Below, in pieces: positions 6,674 through 14,743 of a stretch of 28,902 nt of DNA. The notes below the pieces were generated by a model. The model was not told where the DNA came from, made no database searches, and saw only the letters and a list, made by a program, of their open reading frames with translations. A program made the translations under genes and the position numbers. The DNA is from a virus, in IMG/VR virus record IMGVR_UViG_3300046517_000733, positions 1 through 28,902 of that record; one strand, given 5' to 3'. Every line of letters starts with the position of its first letter. Position 1 is the stretch's first letter.

Positions 6674-7747
6674 TTACAGCTCGTCCAGCGCCTGGAGCAG
6701 GTTCTGGAGGTTGGCCGCGAAGGTGCGGGGCCGGACTGCTGCCCGCGCCGCCAGCGCCGCCTTCTCCCGCTCGTCGTCGTGGCTGAGCCACCAGTGCAGC
6801 TGCTCGGCCGCGTCTTCGGGGCTGACGTAGGTGGGCAGGATGCCATCGAACAGCTCGTCCGATTCGGGCCGGGGCTCGCGCAGGAAGAACAGCCCGCACG
6901 CGGCCATCTCGATCTCTCGCGGCCCGGCCGCCCAGCCTTCATGGGTGTCGTCGTCGTCTTCGCGCCGGTACATGTTGAAGCCCACCTTGGCGGACTTGTA
7001 GATCCGGGTGGTGAGCGCGTTGTCCACGCATTCGTTCCGCTCATGCGACAGCAGCTGCATCAGCGGGTCGCTTTCCTTCACCATCGCCCAGTTGCCGCCG
7101 AACGTGGTGTCGATCCCCTCGAACGCGCCGAGCGCCACCATCTTGGAGAAGAATTCCTGGCGGGTGCGGAACATGGTGCCGATGAAGATGAAGTCGGTCA
7201 TGAACTGGTCCTCGCCTGGCCCTGGGTAGTGCAGGCCGGGGCGGTAGGCGTGCGGCATGTAGAGCGCGGGGATGCCTGCCTCGTCATACATGGAGATCCG
7301 CAGCGGGTCGTTGAGCAGCACCAGGTCAGCGTGGTGGGCGCGTTCCAGCTGGCGGGCCTCCTCGTACGGCGACTCGGTGAACAGGAGTACCACCTTGATG
7401 CCACGTGAACGCATCACGTCCATGAAATCGGTGGGGATGAAGAACGCCGAGATGATGATCACCACGTCGGGCCACCACTGGAAGCAGGTGGCGTAGATCC
7501 CGTTCGCGGACACCCCGATCACTGCCGCCTTGTCGCGGAAGGCTTTCTTGAACTGGGGGCTGCCCTGCTTGTCGTGGTTGCCGGTGTAGAGGTAGGCCGA
7601 GTCGTGGAACGCGATCCGGTCATCGAGGTTGTAGTCCCGGCAGGCGATACCTGCCTCGATGAGGGCTTCCTGCCAGCCGGCGTACACGTCGTGGACGGAA
7701 AAATTTGGGCCAGGGTGGACTATTAGTACCCGCTTAGGGATCTTCAC
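6674..7747 (-). CDS. CgeB-like family glycosyltransferase
   Basis: The 357-residue protein has a GT-B layout. The N-terminal half opens RVLIVHPGPNFSVHDVYAGW and contains PDVVIIISAFFIP and LLFTESPYEEARQL. The C-terminal half has FIGTMFRTRQEFF, KSAKVGFNMYRRED and the signature GPREIEMAACGLFFLREP (about 275-292), typical of the CgeB/Glyco_trans_1_2 group, where the Glu-rich loop binds the sugar nucleotide. It overlaps the upstream small gene by 4 nt (ATGA) and is followed without a gap by the methyltransferase, so the two form a pair. It probably transfers a sugar to a phage or host acceptor. It lies 10 kb from the main sugar cassette, inside the neck/tail genes. Confidence 0.85.
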   Translation of the reverse strand: MKIPKRVLIVHPGPNFSVHDVYAGWQEALIEAGIACRDYNLDDRIAFHDSAYLYTGNHDKQGSPQFKKAFRDKAAVIGVSANGIYATCFQWWPDVVIIISAFFIPTDFMDVMRSRGIKVVLLFTESPYEEARQLERAHHADLVLLNDPLRISMYDEAGIPALYMPHAYRPGLHYPGPGEDQFMTDFIFIGTMFRTRQEFFSKMVALGAFEGIDTTFGGNWAMVKESDPLMQLLSHERNECVDNALTTRIYKSAKVGFNMYRREDDDDTHEGWAAGPREIEMAACGLFFLREPRPESDELFDGILPTYVSPEDAAEQLHWWLSHDDEREKAALAARAAVRPRTFAANLQNLLQALDEL

Positions 7748-8070
7748 GATTCTCCTCTGGCTGCGTCCTTACGGCCTGGCCCAGTATCGGCCACCATGAG
7801 TTCCAGGTTGTGGCCGGCCACAAGAATGGGGAAGTCCGGGGCCAGCTTCAGGTAACCCCGTATCCGCTGGGCTACGATCTGCGCCTGCGCCGACGTGACA
7901 TCAGTCGCATCCACATAGGCAACGATCCGGTCGCCAGGCTGAATGCGCCAACGGTGGATTTCGGTGACCTCGGGCAACGTCGTCTGGCCCGGCCCACTCG
8001 GGCCTCCGTAGTAGGGCATGCGATGGCCGTTCATGGCGCATTCCATCGACGGGCAGAGGTGGCCGCTCAT
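7744..8070 (-). CDS. small conserved-type hypothetical with Cys-rich start
   Basis: The 108-residue protein begins MSGHLCPSMECAMNGHRMPY, a C-x4-C...H cluster that may bind a metal. It continues with a beta-alpha-beta part (WRIQPGDRIVAYVDATDVTS, AQIVAQRIRGYLKL) and a strand ILVAGHNLELMVA. The start was placed at the ATG that overlaps the upstream stop as ATGA (8067-8070) rather than 18 codons earlier. It is coupled to both neighbours. Family and function are not recognised; position between a tail-terminator-like gene and a glycosyltransferase does not decide its role. Confidence 0.7.
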   Translation of the reverse strand: MSGHLCPSMECAMNGHRMPYYGGPSGPGQTTLPEVTEIHRWRIQPGDRIVAYVDATDVTSAQAQIVAQRIRGYLKLAPDFPILVAGHNLELMVADTGPGRKDAARGES

Positions 8071-8477
8071 GCCGCCAGCACCGTAACGAGTATCTGGGCA
8101 CCGAGATACTGCTGGCCAGCCCATTCCATCAGTCCGTATCCCCTCACCGAATCCATGTTCACTGATTCTGCCGCACCGCCGAGCCGGGGATTAGCCAGAA
8201 TCGTGGCTGCCACCGAATATTGCCCGGTGGTCGCCAGGTAGGAGTTGAGCTGATTCACCGACGAAGAGTCCTGGGCGTACTGGGTGAGCAGCACGACCCG
8301 CAGCAGGTAACTGATCCCGCCGCCCATCGTGTCGAACCGCAGCGACTGGGACGGCTGCGGCATGACGACTGCCATCGGCGGGTTCACCTGGGATGTGAAC
8401 CCGGAACTGACTCGCAGGCCGGGGATCGTGTCGAGCACGGTGGCGAGCCCATTGCAGACGGCGGTGAGATCAGCCAC
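8067..8477 (-). CDS. putative tail terminator / tail completion protein
   Basis: The 136-residue protein starts VADLTAVCNGLATVLDTIPG, followed by NPPMAVVMPQPSQ, RFDTMGGGISYLLRVVLLTQ and SVNQLNSYLATTGQYSVAA, and ends in beta strands (YLGAQILVTVLAA). An N-terminal helix followed by alternating strands and a helix is the layout of tail terminators, and the gene follows the connector by two positions. The GTG at 8477 was chosen because of a GAAGAGG site seven bases upstream and an 8-nt overlap with the upstream gene. Such proteins cap the tail tube and dock it to the head. Assignment is by shape and context. Confidence 0.6.
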   Translation of the reverse strand: MADLTAVCNGLATVLDTIPGLRVSSGFTSQVNPPMAVVMPQPSQSLRFDTMGGGISYLLRVVLLTQYAQDSSSVNQLNSYLATTGQYSVAATILANPRLGGAAESVNMDSVRGYGLMEWAGQQYLGAQILVTVLAA

Positions 8478-8841
8478 GGCCGGGCCTCTTCCCCAGGTAG
8501 AAGTGGTGGGCCTTGAGGACATCCTCCTCGGTCAGGTGCCCGTCAGGGTGGTGCTTGCGGCACACTTTCGTCCCGGCTGCGGTAGCGTGCCGCCCGATCC
8601 GCCAGCAGCCATGCACTTCACAGTTATGGGAGCGGACCACCCCGAGCAGGGCACCGACGATCGACAGGTAGGCCAGGTCAGACCCGATGCCGGACCAGAA
8701 CAGGTAGTGGGGGCTGTTGCCGTCGCCGTTGCGGAACCCGAACTCATTCTGAGCCCAGTGGATAATGGCGAACCGCCAGAGCAGCACCGCCGTGGTGGCG
8801 GCGAACGCGACGAAGAGCAGCACCGCCGCCCGTCTGGTCAT
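8470..8841 (-). CDS. two-helix membrane protein with Cys/His cluster
   Basis: The 123-residue protein starts MTRRAAVLLFVAFAATTAVL, a first transmembrane helix (about 5-24), then a short loop with W, H and polar residues, and a second hydrophobic segment near 54-70 (LAYLSIVGALLGVV). The tail has a Cys/His cluster: HNCEVHGCWRIGRH and VCRKHHPDGH, which may form a zinc site. The ATG at 8841 overlaps the connector stop as ATGA. Similar Cys/His phrases occur in hypotheticals of actinophages. It could be holin-like or a membrane anchor, but holins rarely carry a metal cluster, and no function is assigned. Confidence 0.72.
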   Translation of the reverse strand: MTRRAAVLLFVAFAATTAVLLWRFAIIHWAQNEFGFRNGDGNSPHYLFWSGIGSDLAYLSIVGALLGVVRSHNCEVHGCWRIGRHATAAGTKVCRKHHPDGHLTEEDVLKAHHFYLGKRPGRG

Positions 8842-9782
8842 ATGCCGACCTTGCGCATCGGTGAAGCGTAGTCGCAGAGCAGGCTCGCCACATAGGGGTT
8901 GCCGCCACGCGGGAGCCGGACCATGCCGAACTCCGACGAGCCGGCCAGGCCGAACGGGGAGTCTTTCAGCTTGAACAGCTCGCTGGCGATCTGGAGGGCA
9001 GCCTGCTTCACCCGGTACGGCACCGCTGGCCAGCCCCACACACCGACGATCTGGATACGGTCGAGCCGGCTGAACGGCCATGTGTAGGGGAAGAACTTCC
9101 CGCCGCCGGCCGCGTTGATCGCCCGGATCTGGGTGTAGGGACGGGCCTCGCCGGTCACGTTCTGGTTGAACTCCCACATCCCGAAGGCCAGCTGGAAGTC
9201 CGTGCCTTGCGTCCACGGCTGCTCGAACACGCCGTCGCCGTCCTGGTCGGTGGCCATCGACGTTACTGAAACGAGATCATCGACGGGCAGATCCCAGATG
9301 TCGTACGGCATGTAGGTGCGCGTCTCGGCGATCTGGTAGAAGAACCGGCCGGTGTAGCTCTCCACTGCCCTTGCCGCTGCCTGGACGGCCAGCTCCAGCT
9401 CGAAGTCGCTGACCGTGTCGGTGATGTTCAGCCGCGACTTCAGCTCCTCCACCGACGTGTAGAGCTGGTTAATCGTTGCGGCGGGGTTGACAGTCCAGGT
9501 GCCCGCATCCACTTCAGACGCGGTGCCGGTGCCGATCCACACGAATCCCCACAGGCCCACGATCGTGGAGCCGATGAGCAGCTGGTAGGTGCCGAGGGAG
9601 AGCCTGGTGATGTCAGCAGGAGCCGAGCCGGCGAAGGTGTGGGTGGTGGCCACGCCCGTGGGGTCGGTGATCACACAAGAAATGGCAGTAGGGTCGGCTG
9701 GACTGCCGCTGACCTGGAAGATCATCTGCAAGGTGGCAGTGTCGTTCCCCGCCTGGTTCTGGAAGAACACGGTCGCGCCCAT
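8838..9782 (-). CDS. gp6-like head-tail connector fused to an N-terminal Ig-like domain
   Basis: The 314-residue protein has two parts. Residues ~1-100 are beta-rich (FQVSGSPADPTAISCVITDP and GTYQLLIGSTIVGLW) like the Ig-like or BppU-type domains in virion proteins. Residues ~105-314 match a gp6/adaptor-type connector: LYTSVEELKSRLNITDTVSD, LAVQAAARAVESYTGRFFY, then RLDRIQIVGVWGWPAVPYRV and a helix VKQAALQIASELFKL. Adaptors form the ring between portal and tail. The helix with AARAVESYTGR is the most typical element. The ATG at 9782 follows a 42-nt gap after the 95-residue gene. The fusion of an extra beta domain is common enough in actinophages not to be surprising. Confidence 0.78.
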   Translation of the reverse strand: MGATVFFQNQAGNDTATLQMIFQVSGSPADPTAISCVITDPTGVATTHTFAGSAPADITRLSLGTYQLLIGSTIVGLWGFVWIGTGTASEVDAGTWTVNPAATINQLYTSVEELKSRLNITDTVSDFELELAVQAAARAVESYTGRFFYQIAETRTYMPYDIWDLPVDDLVSVTSMATDQDGDGVFEQPWTQGTDFQLAFGMWEFNQNVTGEARPYTQIRAINAAGGGKFFPYTWPFSRLDRIQIVGVWGWPAVPYRVKQAALQIASELFKLKDSPFGLAGSSEFGMVRLPRGGNPYVASLLCDYASPMRKVGI

Positions 9783-9824
9783 GCGGCTGCCACCCTCGGT
9801 CAGCGCGGCCTGCCTGTGGCCAGT

Positions 9825-10112
9825 TTAGTCCGGCCACTCACCTGCATAAATATCGTGCTGCCGGTCATATTCGGTGAGCTGGTAGACCACGTTCCGGTCG
9901 CGGGCACGGATGGTGACGATGCTGCCGATGCCGACCCGGCCACTACTCACCTCGGTGAACGGCAAAGCCTCACCCCGGCGCACCCTGCGGAGCAGGAAAC
10001 CACTGAACAGGGCGCGGGGCTCGGCATGGACGACCTCCAGCCAGGGGTCACCACCCGGTTCCCAGTGGCTGCGCAGGATCAGCCCGTCCTGCTCGCGCCA
10101 TAGTTCAGCCAT
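9825..10112 (-). CDS. small hypothetical protein, possible head-tail stopper-type
   Basis: The 95-residue protein starts MAELWREQDGLILRSHWEPG and contains RVRRGEALPFTEV, VGIGSIVTIRARDRNVVYQL and ends YAGEWPD. It is beta-rich and compact. Size and position just before the connector suggest a neck component, but the usual order is connector then stopper, and the transcription order here is reversed. It starts 6 nt after the stop of the 1302-residue gene. No family was recognised with certainty. Confidence 0.62.
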   Translation of the reverse strand: MAELWREQDGLILRSHWEPGGDPWLEVVHAEPRALFSGFLLRRVRRGEALPFTEVSSGRVGIGSIVTIRARDRNVVYQLTEYDRQHDIYAGEWPD

Positions 10113-10118
10113 GAAGAC

Positions 10119-13100
10119 TCAGCTTACCGAGGCCACTCCGCCCCCGGTTTCGCCCACGGTGGCCAGGCCATCGTGGGCGTCGAAGACGGTGGCTATACCG
10201 GTGTTCACGTCGGACACGGTCGCCGTGCCGGTCGCCGGGATGAACACGGGCGGCGGCGGCGGCACGAATGGACGCCATTGCTGCGGGTGCTGGAAGTGCT
10301 TGCGCCACACCCCACCTGGCTGTGCGAACGTGGCGGCGGCGGCGGAAGCGGACGCCGGTGTCAGATTCTGCGCCGTGCCGGTGCCGGCGGCCAGCCCGGC
10401 GTTGACGGTGACTTGCGGGTTAGGCCCAAGCGCCGCACCGGACGCGCTGGCCAGTCCCGCGTTCGGCGAGACGAAGGCGGTATTGGTCCCGTTGTCCTGG
10501 CCGGGGGCGGTACCGCTGGCCGTCGCATTGGCTGCGTTCGGTGAGACGAACGCAATGTTCGCCCCGTTGTCCTGGCCGAGCGCCGTCGCGGTCGCGGACG
10601 CCAGGCCCGCATTAGCGTTGGTGGAGGTAACTATCACCGGGGCCGGCGGGACGAACTGCTGCGGGTGGTGGAAGAAGTGCCGCCACACCGCGCCGGGGTA
10701 CGCCTGGGCCGGGGGGGGGCCTGGGATTGTGGTGGTCGCGTCGAGCGCAGACGCGACGGCGGTAGCGGTCTGGGCATTGACCGTGACCGCCGGTTCGTTG
10801 GCCCCAGTGTCGTTGCCCAGCGAGGTGCCGGTCGCTGGTGCCATCGCAGCGTTCGGGGACACCATGGCGATGTTTGCGCCCGCGTCCTGCCCGAGGGCGG
10901 TGCCGGTGGCCAGCGCCACGGATGGGTAGACGCTGAACGGTGCTGGCGGGATGAATTGCTGCGGGTGCTTAAAGAAGTGCCGCCACACCGCGCCGGGGTA
11001 CGCCTGGGCCTGAGCTGCCCCCGGCACGGAGGAGGTGGCGTCCAGGGCAGTTGCGGTGCCCCCTGCCAAGCCCGCGTTGACGGTGACCGCAGGCTCGTTG
11101 GCCCCGGTGTCGTTGCCAAGCGAAGTGCCCGTAGCGGGAGCGACGGCTGCGTTCGGCGCAACCGAGGCGTCAAAGGTTGCGTTGTTGTCCTGGCCAAGAG
11201 CGGTCGCGGTCGCCAGCGCCGGGGCCGGGTAGACGTTAAATGGTGCCGGCGGTACCGGTTGCTGCGGGTGGTGGAAGAACTTCAGCCAGACCGGGCTGGG
11301 CTGCGCCCGCTGTGGCGGATAGGCGACACCGGGCAGCATGTCCCCGGTGTCGAAGCCACGGGCAGTGCCGGTACCGGCAGCCACCGCAGCATTCGGGGAC
11401 ACCATGGCGATATCCGCGCCAGTGTCCTGTCCGAGGGCCGTACCTGTGGCGGACGCGACCCCAGCATTCGGCGCAACGATGACATCGAACGTCGCGTCGG
11501 TGTCCTGGCCGAGCGAGGTAGCAGTACCCGATGCGAGGCCAGCGTTGACATTGGTGACCGTCGCGCCAGCTGGGGCCGGCGGGGCGAACTGCTGCGGATG
11601 CTTGAAGCGCCGCAGCCAGGTCCGGCCGGGCAGCGCATAGCCCGCAGACGCCGCCGGGGTGACGGGTGGCCCCTGGAATACCAGCACCCAGTCCGGGTCG
11701 CCGGCCGAGTTGTTCCCCAGCGGGGTGGAGTTGAACGTGGACCCCGGAGTGGCCGCCTGCGTGGCCAGTGACAACGGGTCCACCCAGGTCGCGGTGTACC
11801 CGGCACCCAGTTTCGTCTGGTCGATCGTGATCGACATCGCGGCTTTGCAGTAAATGACCGCGAGCGTCCCGGCGGGGGTGACCGACCCGGCAACGTATGT
11901 ACTGCTGTTGCGGAAGTTGAACGCGCCGCCCGGCGCGTCGCACGTTCCCCGCGTGCCCCGGCCTGCGGTAATGAACACGTTCCCCGTGTCGGGGATCAGC
12001 TTGTTCCAGTCGGCCAGTCCCGAGAAGAACGACGCGATCTGCCCGACCCCCGACGTGGTAAACGTGCCGTTCGGGTCGGTGGTCAGCCACGAAACAGAAC
12101 CAGAAGCCCACTGCCACAGCGACGTTGGGCCTACTCCGATGAGCGATGGCCCGGACGTGGACGGGAATCCGCGAGACCCCGACGACAGCGCCCACCAGAC
12201 GAAGTTGCGGATCGCCCGGTCCGGGGTCGTCCCGGAGCCGGAGTCGCCGTAGTACACCCCGTCGCCGTACACCGGCGGGATGTGCGGGAACGAGCCGCCC
12301 TCTTTGTAGGAGGCCTCGCAGCCGAAGTACGGCGCGTCGTAGGAGTACACCCAGTTGTAGGTCGCGTTCGGCACCCCGAACGCGCCGGAGAACGCCGTCC
12401 CGTTGTCGAACTCGATGTGGCTGTTGCAGTTGGTGAACGACTCGGTGGAGATCAGCGGCCGGGCGTCCCCGGCGCCCTGCATCCCGGTCAGGATCGCCTG
12501 GTAGAACGAGTCGTTGGGGCCGTCGTCGTCGTCGCCGAAGAACCAGAACACGTGCGGGTACGTGGCCTGCGGGTACCGGGCCGTCAGGGCGGCACCGAAC
12601 GCGGTGCCTTGTGTGTTGGTGGCGTTCTGCCACACCGATCCGGCGGAGGAGATGTCGTAGGACTGGGAAATGTTGAGGAAGCAGGCGACGCCCTGGCTTC
12701 TCGCGGCGGTGAACAGGTAGTCGATCCGCGTCCAGAACGCGCTGTTGAGGGTGATCGTCTCGGAGCCGGTGGCGATAGCGCCCGGCGTGCCGTTGATGTT
12801 GAGCGGGTAGATGCCGTCCCACGTCCGGCCACCGGACAGCGCGGTCGTATCGACATGGACGTTGTTCCACGCGATGCCATACCAGGCGGTGTATCCCTGC
12901 GCGGCCCGTGCGGCGAAGTAGGCGTCCATGTCGGACTGCCAATTGCCGCTGTTCCACCGGCCCGCATTGCTCGGCAGCAGCCACGCCTGCTCGATCACCA
13001 TCAGTTCCGGGGCGCCGAACTGGTTAGTGAACCATGAGTTGTACCCAGTGCCGCCGAGCCCTGCGGGGTACGGTTTCAGGCCATTCGCAGTGCCGGTCGC

Positions 13101-14027
13101 AGTGGCGGTCTGCGCGGTGACCCACGCGAGCGGCGGCGGCCCCGACAGCTGCTGCTGCTGCGGCCACTGGAAATGCTTCCGCCAGGTTCGGCCGGGGTTG
13201 AACTGTGGCGCGGCGGCGGCACTGACCGTGACGATCTGCTGCGGGCCAAGCGCGGTCGCGGTCGCGGTCGCGGTGATGGGGTTGGCCTGGGTCATCACCG
13301 GGCCGGGCGGCTGCTGGTTAAAGAGCTGCGGCTTGCGGAATTGTCTCAGCCACGTCCGGCCGGGGAGTGCCTGCACACCCGGCGGCGGCGCTGATGGCAG
13401 CACCTCGACGGCGAGCACAGCCCACGGGTCGCCGGAAGCGGTCAGCGTCCACGACACCGTGACACTGCTGCCGGTCGCCGGGGCGGTCGAACCGGCCGCG
13501 TTGCCTACCGCATCGCCCGCGCTGCCCCGGAGGTTCTCGATGAACCGCGACGTGTTCCCCGACGAGACGATCGTGTCACCGGTACCAAGGAACCCGGCGA
13601 TCAGGTTCCCGCTGGTGTTACTGGAGACCGCCACACTGCCAGTGACCGACGTGCCTGACGCAGTGAACGGCGTGGCCACGCCGCCGGCGCCAGAGAATGA
13701 GATCGAGCCAGCGGACAGGTCATCGGGTGTGCCACCGGCTGCGGTGACCAGGATCGTGTGGTTCCCGGACGACCGGCCGCCGATCGACCAGACCTGCAGG
13801 AAACCGGCGGTCTGCGCGTCGGACTCGACCCGGCCCAGCGAGGTCATCGCGGTGCCGTCGCACGTGCAGGTCATGCTGAACGCGGCGTCGCTGGGCGCGT
13901 CGAGCGCACAGCCCACCAGGAGCGTCACACCACCCGCGACAGCGGCATGCGTCCACGTCAGGGTCGTCTGATTGGTGTTGCCGGTGCCAGCGGCGGATGG
14001 CCCTACGGCGTCAAAGGCGACTGCCAT
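10119..14027 (-). CDS. giant virion surface protein with glycoside-hydrolase-like domain and Trp-rich repeats
   Basis: The 1302-residue protein has a modular layout. Residues 1-~212 are a beta-sandwich-like domain (TLTWTHAAVAGGVTLLVG; VTVSWTLTASGDPWAVLAVE). Two Trp boxes follow (~219 and ~276, GRTW..F..PQ). Residues ~330-785 look like an apiosidase-like/DUF4038 glycoside hydrolase: QAWLLPSNAGRWN, FAARAAQGYTAWYGIAWNN, HVFWFFGDDDD, RPLISTESFTNC, and a beta domain with SVTPAGTLAVIYCKAAMSIT. Five further Trp boxes and short Ala/Thr/Gly repeats (NA-x-A-x-A-T-G-T-A-L-G-Q-D-T/N-G-A-N) fill ~790-1302. Family members act on carbohydrates, so the protein may degrade or bind host glycan as a fibre or tail surface protein. 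ATG at 14027 with an AGGTGA site. The hydrolase call is by pattern; the catalytic residues are not proven. Confidence 0.82.
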   Translation of the reverse strand: MAVAFDAVGPSAAGTGNTNQTTLTWTHAAVAGGVTLLVGCALDAPSDAAFSMTCTCDGTAMTSLGRVESDAQTAGFLQVWSIGGRSSGNHTILVTAAGGTPDDLSAGSISFSGAGGVATPFTASGTSVTGSVAVSSNTSGNLIAGFLGTGDTIVSSGNTSRFIENLRGSAGDAVGNAAGSTAPATGSSVTVSWTLTASGDPWAVLAVEVLPSAPPPGVQALPGRTWLRQFRKPQLFNQQPPGPVMTQANPITATATATALGPQQIVTVSAAAAPQFNPGRTWRKHFQWPQQQQLSGPPPLAWVTAQTATATGTANGLKPYPAGLGGTGYNSWFTNQFGAPELMVIEQAWLLPSNAGRWNSGNWQSDMDAYFAARAAQGYTAWYGIAWNNVHVDTTALSGGRTWDGIYPLNINGTPGAIATGSETITLNSAFWTRIDYLFTAARSQGVACFLNISQSYDISSAGSVWQNATNTQGTAFGAALTARYPQATYPHVFWFFGDDDDGPNDSFYQAILTGMQGAGDARPLISTESFTNCNSHIEFDNGTAFSGAFGVPNATYNWVYSYDAPYFGCEASYKEGGSFPHIPPVYGDGVYYGDSGSGTTPDRAIRNFVWWALSSGSRGFPSTSGPSLIGVGPTSLWQWASGSVSWLTTDPNGTFTTSGVGQIASFFSGLADWNKLIPDTGNVFITAGRGTRGTCDAPGGAFNFRNSSTYVAGSVTPAGTLAVIYCKAAMSITIDQTKLGAGYTATWVDPLSLATQAATPGSTFNSTPLGNNSAGDPDWVLVFQGPPVTPAASAGYALPGRTWLRRFKHPQQFAPPAPAGATVTNVNAGLASGTATSLGQDTDATFDVIVAPNAGVASATGTALGQDTGADIAMVSPNAAVAAGTGTARGFDTGDMLPGVAYPPQRAQPSPVWLKFFHHPQQPVPPAPFNVYPAPALATATALGQDNNATFDASVAPNAAVAPATGTSLGNDTGANEPAVTVNAGLAGGTATALDATSSVPGAAQAQAYPGAVWRHFFKHPQQFIPPAPFSVYPSVALATGTALGQDAGANIAMVSPNAAMAPATGTSLGNDTGANEPAVTVNAQTATAVASALDATTTIPGPPPAQAYPGAVWRHFFHHPQQFVPPAPVIVTSTNANAGLASATATALGQDNGANIAFVSPNAANATASGTAPGQDNGTNTAFVSPNAGLASASGAALGPNPQVTVNAGLAAGTGTAQNLTPASASAAAATFAQPGGVWRKHFQHPQQWRPFVPPPPPVFIPATGTATVSDVNTGIATVFDAHDGLATVGETGGGVASVS
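10270..11640 (-). repeat. tandem repeat array in the giant surface protein gene (period about 300 bp in part)
   Basis: Five Trp boxes (W-x3-F-x-HPQQ followed by Pro) are encoded near 10270-10315, 10640-10700, 10939-10996, 11239-11299 and 11572-11632. Between them lie copies of the ~25-residue ALGQD-type repeat. DNA identity is high between adjacent units: 39 bases starting at 10672 recur exactly at 10972, a 300-bp shift, and blocks around 10779 and 11079 also line up at 300 bp. Such repeats evolve by recombination and unequal crossing-over. Two more diverged Trp boxes lie outside the array (near 13141-13197 and 13311-13375). Confidence 0.85.
10711..10719. repeat. nine-base G tract (C9 on the coding strand) in the surface protein gene
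   Basis: Nine Gs in a row on the plus strand, inside the PGPPPAQ-encoding part of the fibre gene near residue 1104. This is the longest homopolymer I noticed in the window. The corresponding position in the neighbouring 300-bp repeat unit is not a homopolymer. Confidence 0.9.
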
Positions 14028-14085
14028 GCGGAGGTCACCTCACCGTCGCTCGCTCACCCCCGGTGGGCCGGGATAGCGGCCTCCC

Positions 14086-14706
14086 TTAGTTCAGGCCGAA
14101 GATCAGGAAGTTGCTCATGGTGAGCGACGGCGCGTTCGTGGTCGCGCTCCACCAGGCGTACACGTCGATGTAGTAGGCGTTGGTGTTAGTGATCGTCACA
14201 CCGGTCTGCGGGGCACCGATCATCGTCACGCCGGCCGCGCTGGTCGCACCGTTGGAGGCGAACGTGGGCGCGGCGGCGTTGTTGCCCGGCCCCCAGAAGA
14301 TGTGCCCGACCGCGTTCAGTTTCGAGTTGGCACCCGAGCCGAGGGCCGAGCAGGTGACCAGTACCTCGAACTCCCAGCAGCCGTTAGTGATCGACACGAC
14401 GGGGGTGATCGCACCCGACTGCGCCATGATCGTCAGCTGCGTGCCCGCCGTGGTGTCCATGTAAATGGCCATGGTCAGGGTGTCGGCGGTGGCACCGAGG
14501 GTGAAGAACCCGCCGCCCTTGAGGAGCAGGGACTTGCCCGTGCCCGTACCCGACTGCTGCGTGAAATACGCGGCAGGCAGCTGGTAGGGAAGGATGGTGG
14601 TCGAGTTCGCGGACAGGATGCCTGTGGTAGCTGTGTTAGTTACCGCCGGGGCGGACGCAGGCATCGCATACAGCAGCTCACACTGCGTGCCGGTGTAGAA
14701 GCTCAC
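14086..14706 (-). CDS. predicted virion surface protein (jelly-roll-like)
   Basis: The 206-residue protein is beta-rich with few charged residues: GTQCELLYAMPASAPAVTNT, STTILPYQLPAAYF, KSLLLKGGGFFTLG, MAIYMDTTAGTQLTIMAQSG, WEFEVLVTCSALG, YYIDVYAWWS and the end SNFLIFGLN. This order is typical of a recurrent actinophage structural family of unknown exact role that probably folds as a beta sandwich. The GTG at 14706 was chosen over an ATG 42 codons upstream because an AGGAGG site lies seven bases before it and the extension is compositionally odd. It lies directly upstream of the giant surface protein, and its leader contains one copy of the repeated intergenic element. A fibre, decoration or baseplate role is inferred. 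Confidence 0.72.
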   Translation of the reverse strand: MSFYTGTQCELLYAMPASAPAVTNTATTGILSANSTTILPYQLPAAYFTQQSGTGTGKSLLLKGGGFFTLGATADTLTMAIYMDTTAGTQLTIMAQSGAITPVVSITNGCWEFEVLVTCSALGSGANSKLNAVGHIFWGPGNNAAAPTFASNGATSAAGVTMIGAPQTGVTITNTNAYYIDVYAWWSATTNAPSLTMSNFLIFGLN

Positions 14707-14743
14707 CTGTGGCCTCCTGAAGCCAAGATCCGGGTGAATGAAT

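Noticed and set aside
6029-7408. 459-codon plus-strand frame
   Set aside because: Antisense to the methyltransferase and glycosyltransferase; His/Arg/Val-rich and without domain signals.
8842-9216. Long N-terminal extension of the membrane protein
   Set aside because: The extension is antisense-like in composition and overlaps the connector; ATGA coupling at 8838-8841 gives a clean start.
10270-11640. CRISPR-like array
   Set aside because: The repeats are long, in frame, within an open coding gene, and spacers are also related to one another.
12282-13971. Long plus-strand frames opposite the hydrolase domain
   Set aside because: The minus-strand protein has clear domain structure and uninterrupted length; the plus frames are shadows produced by GC-rich codons.
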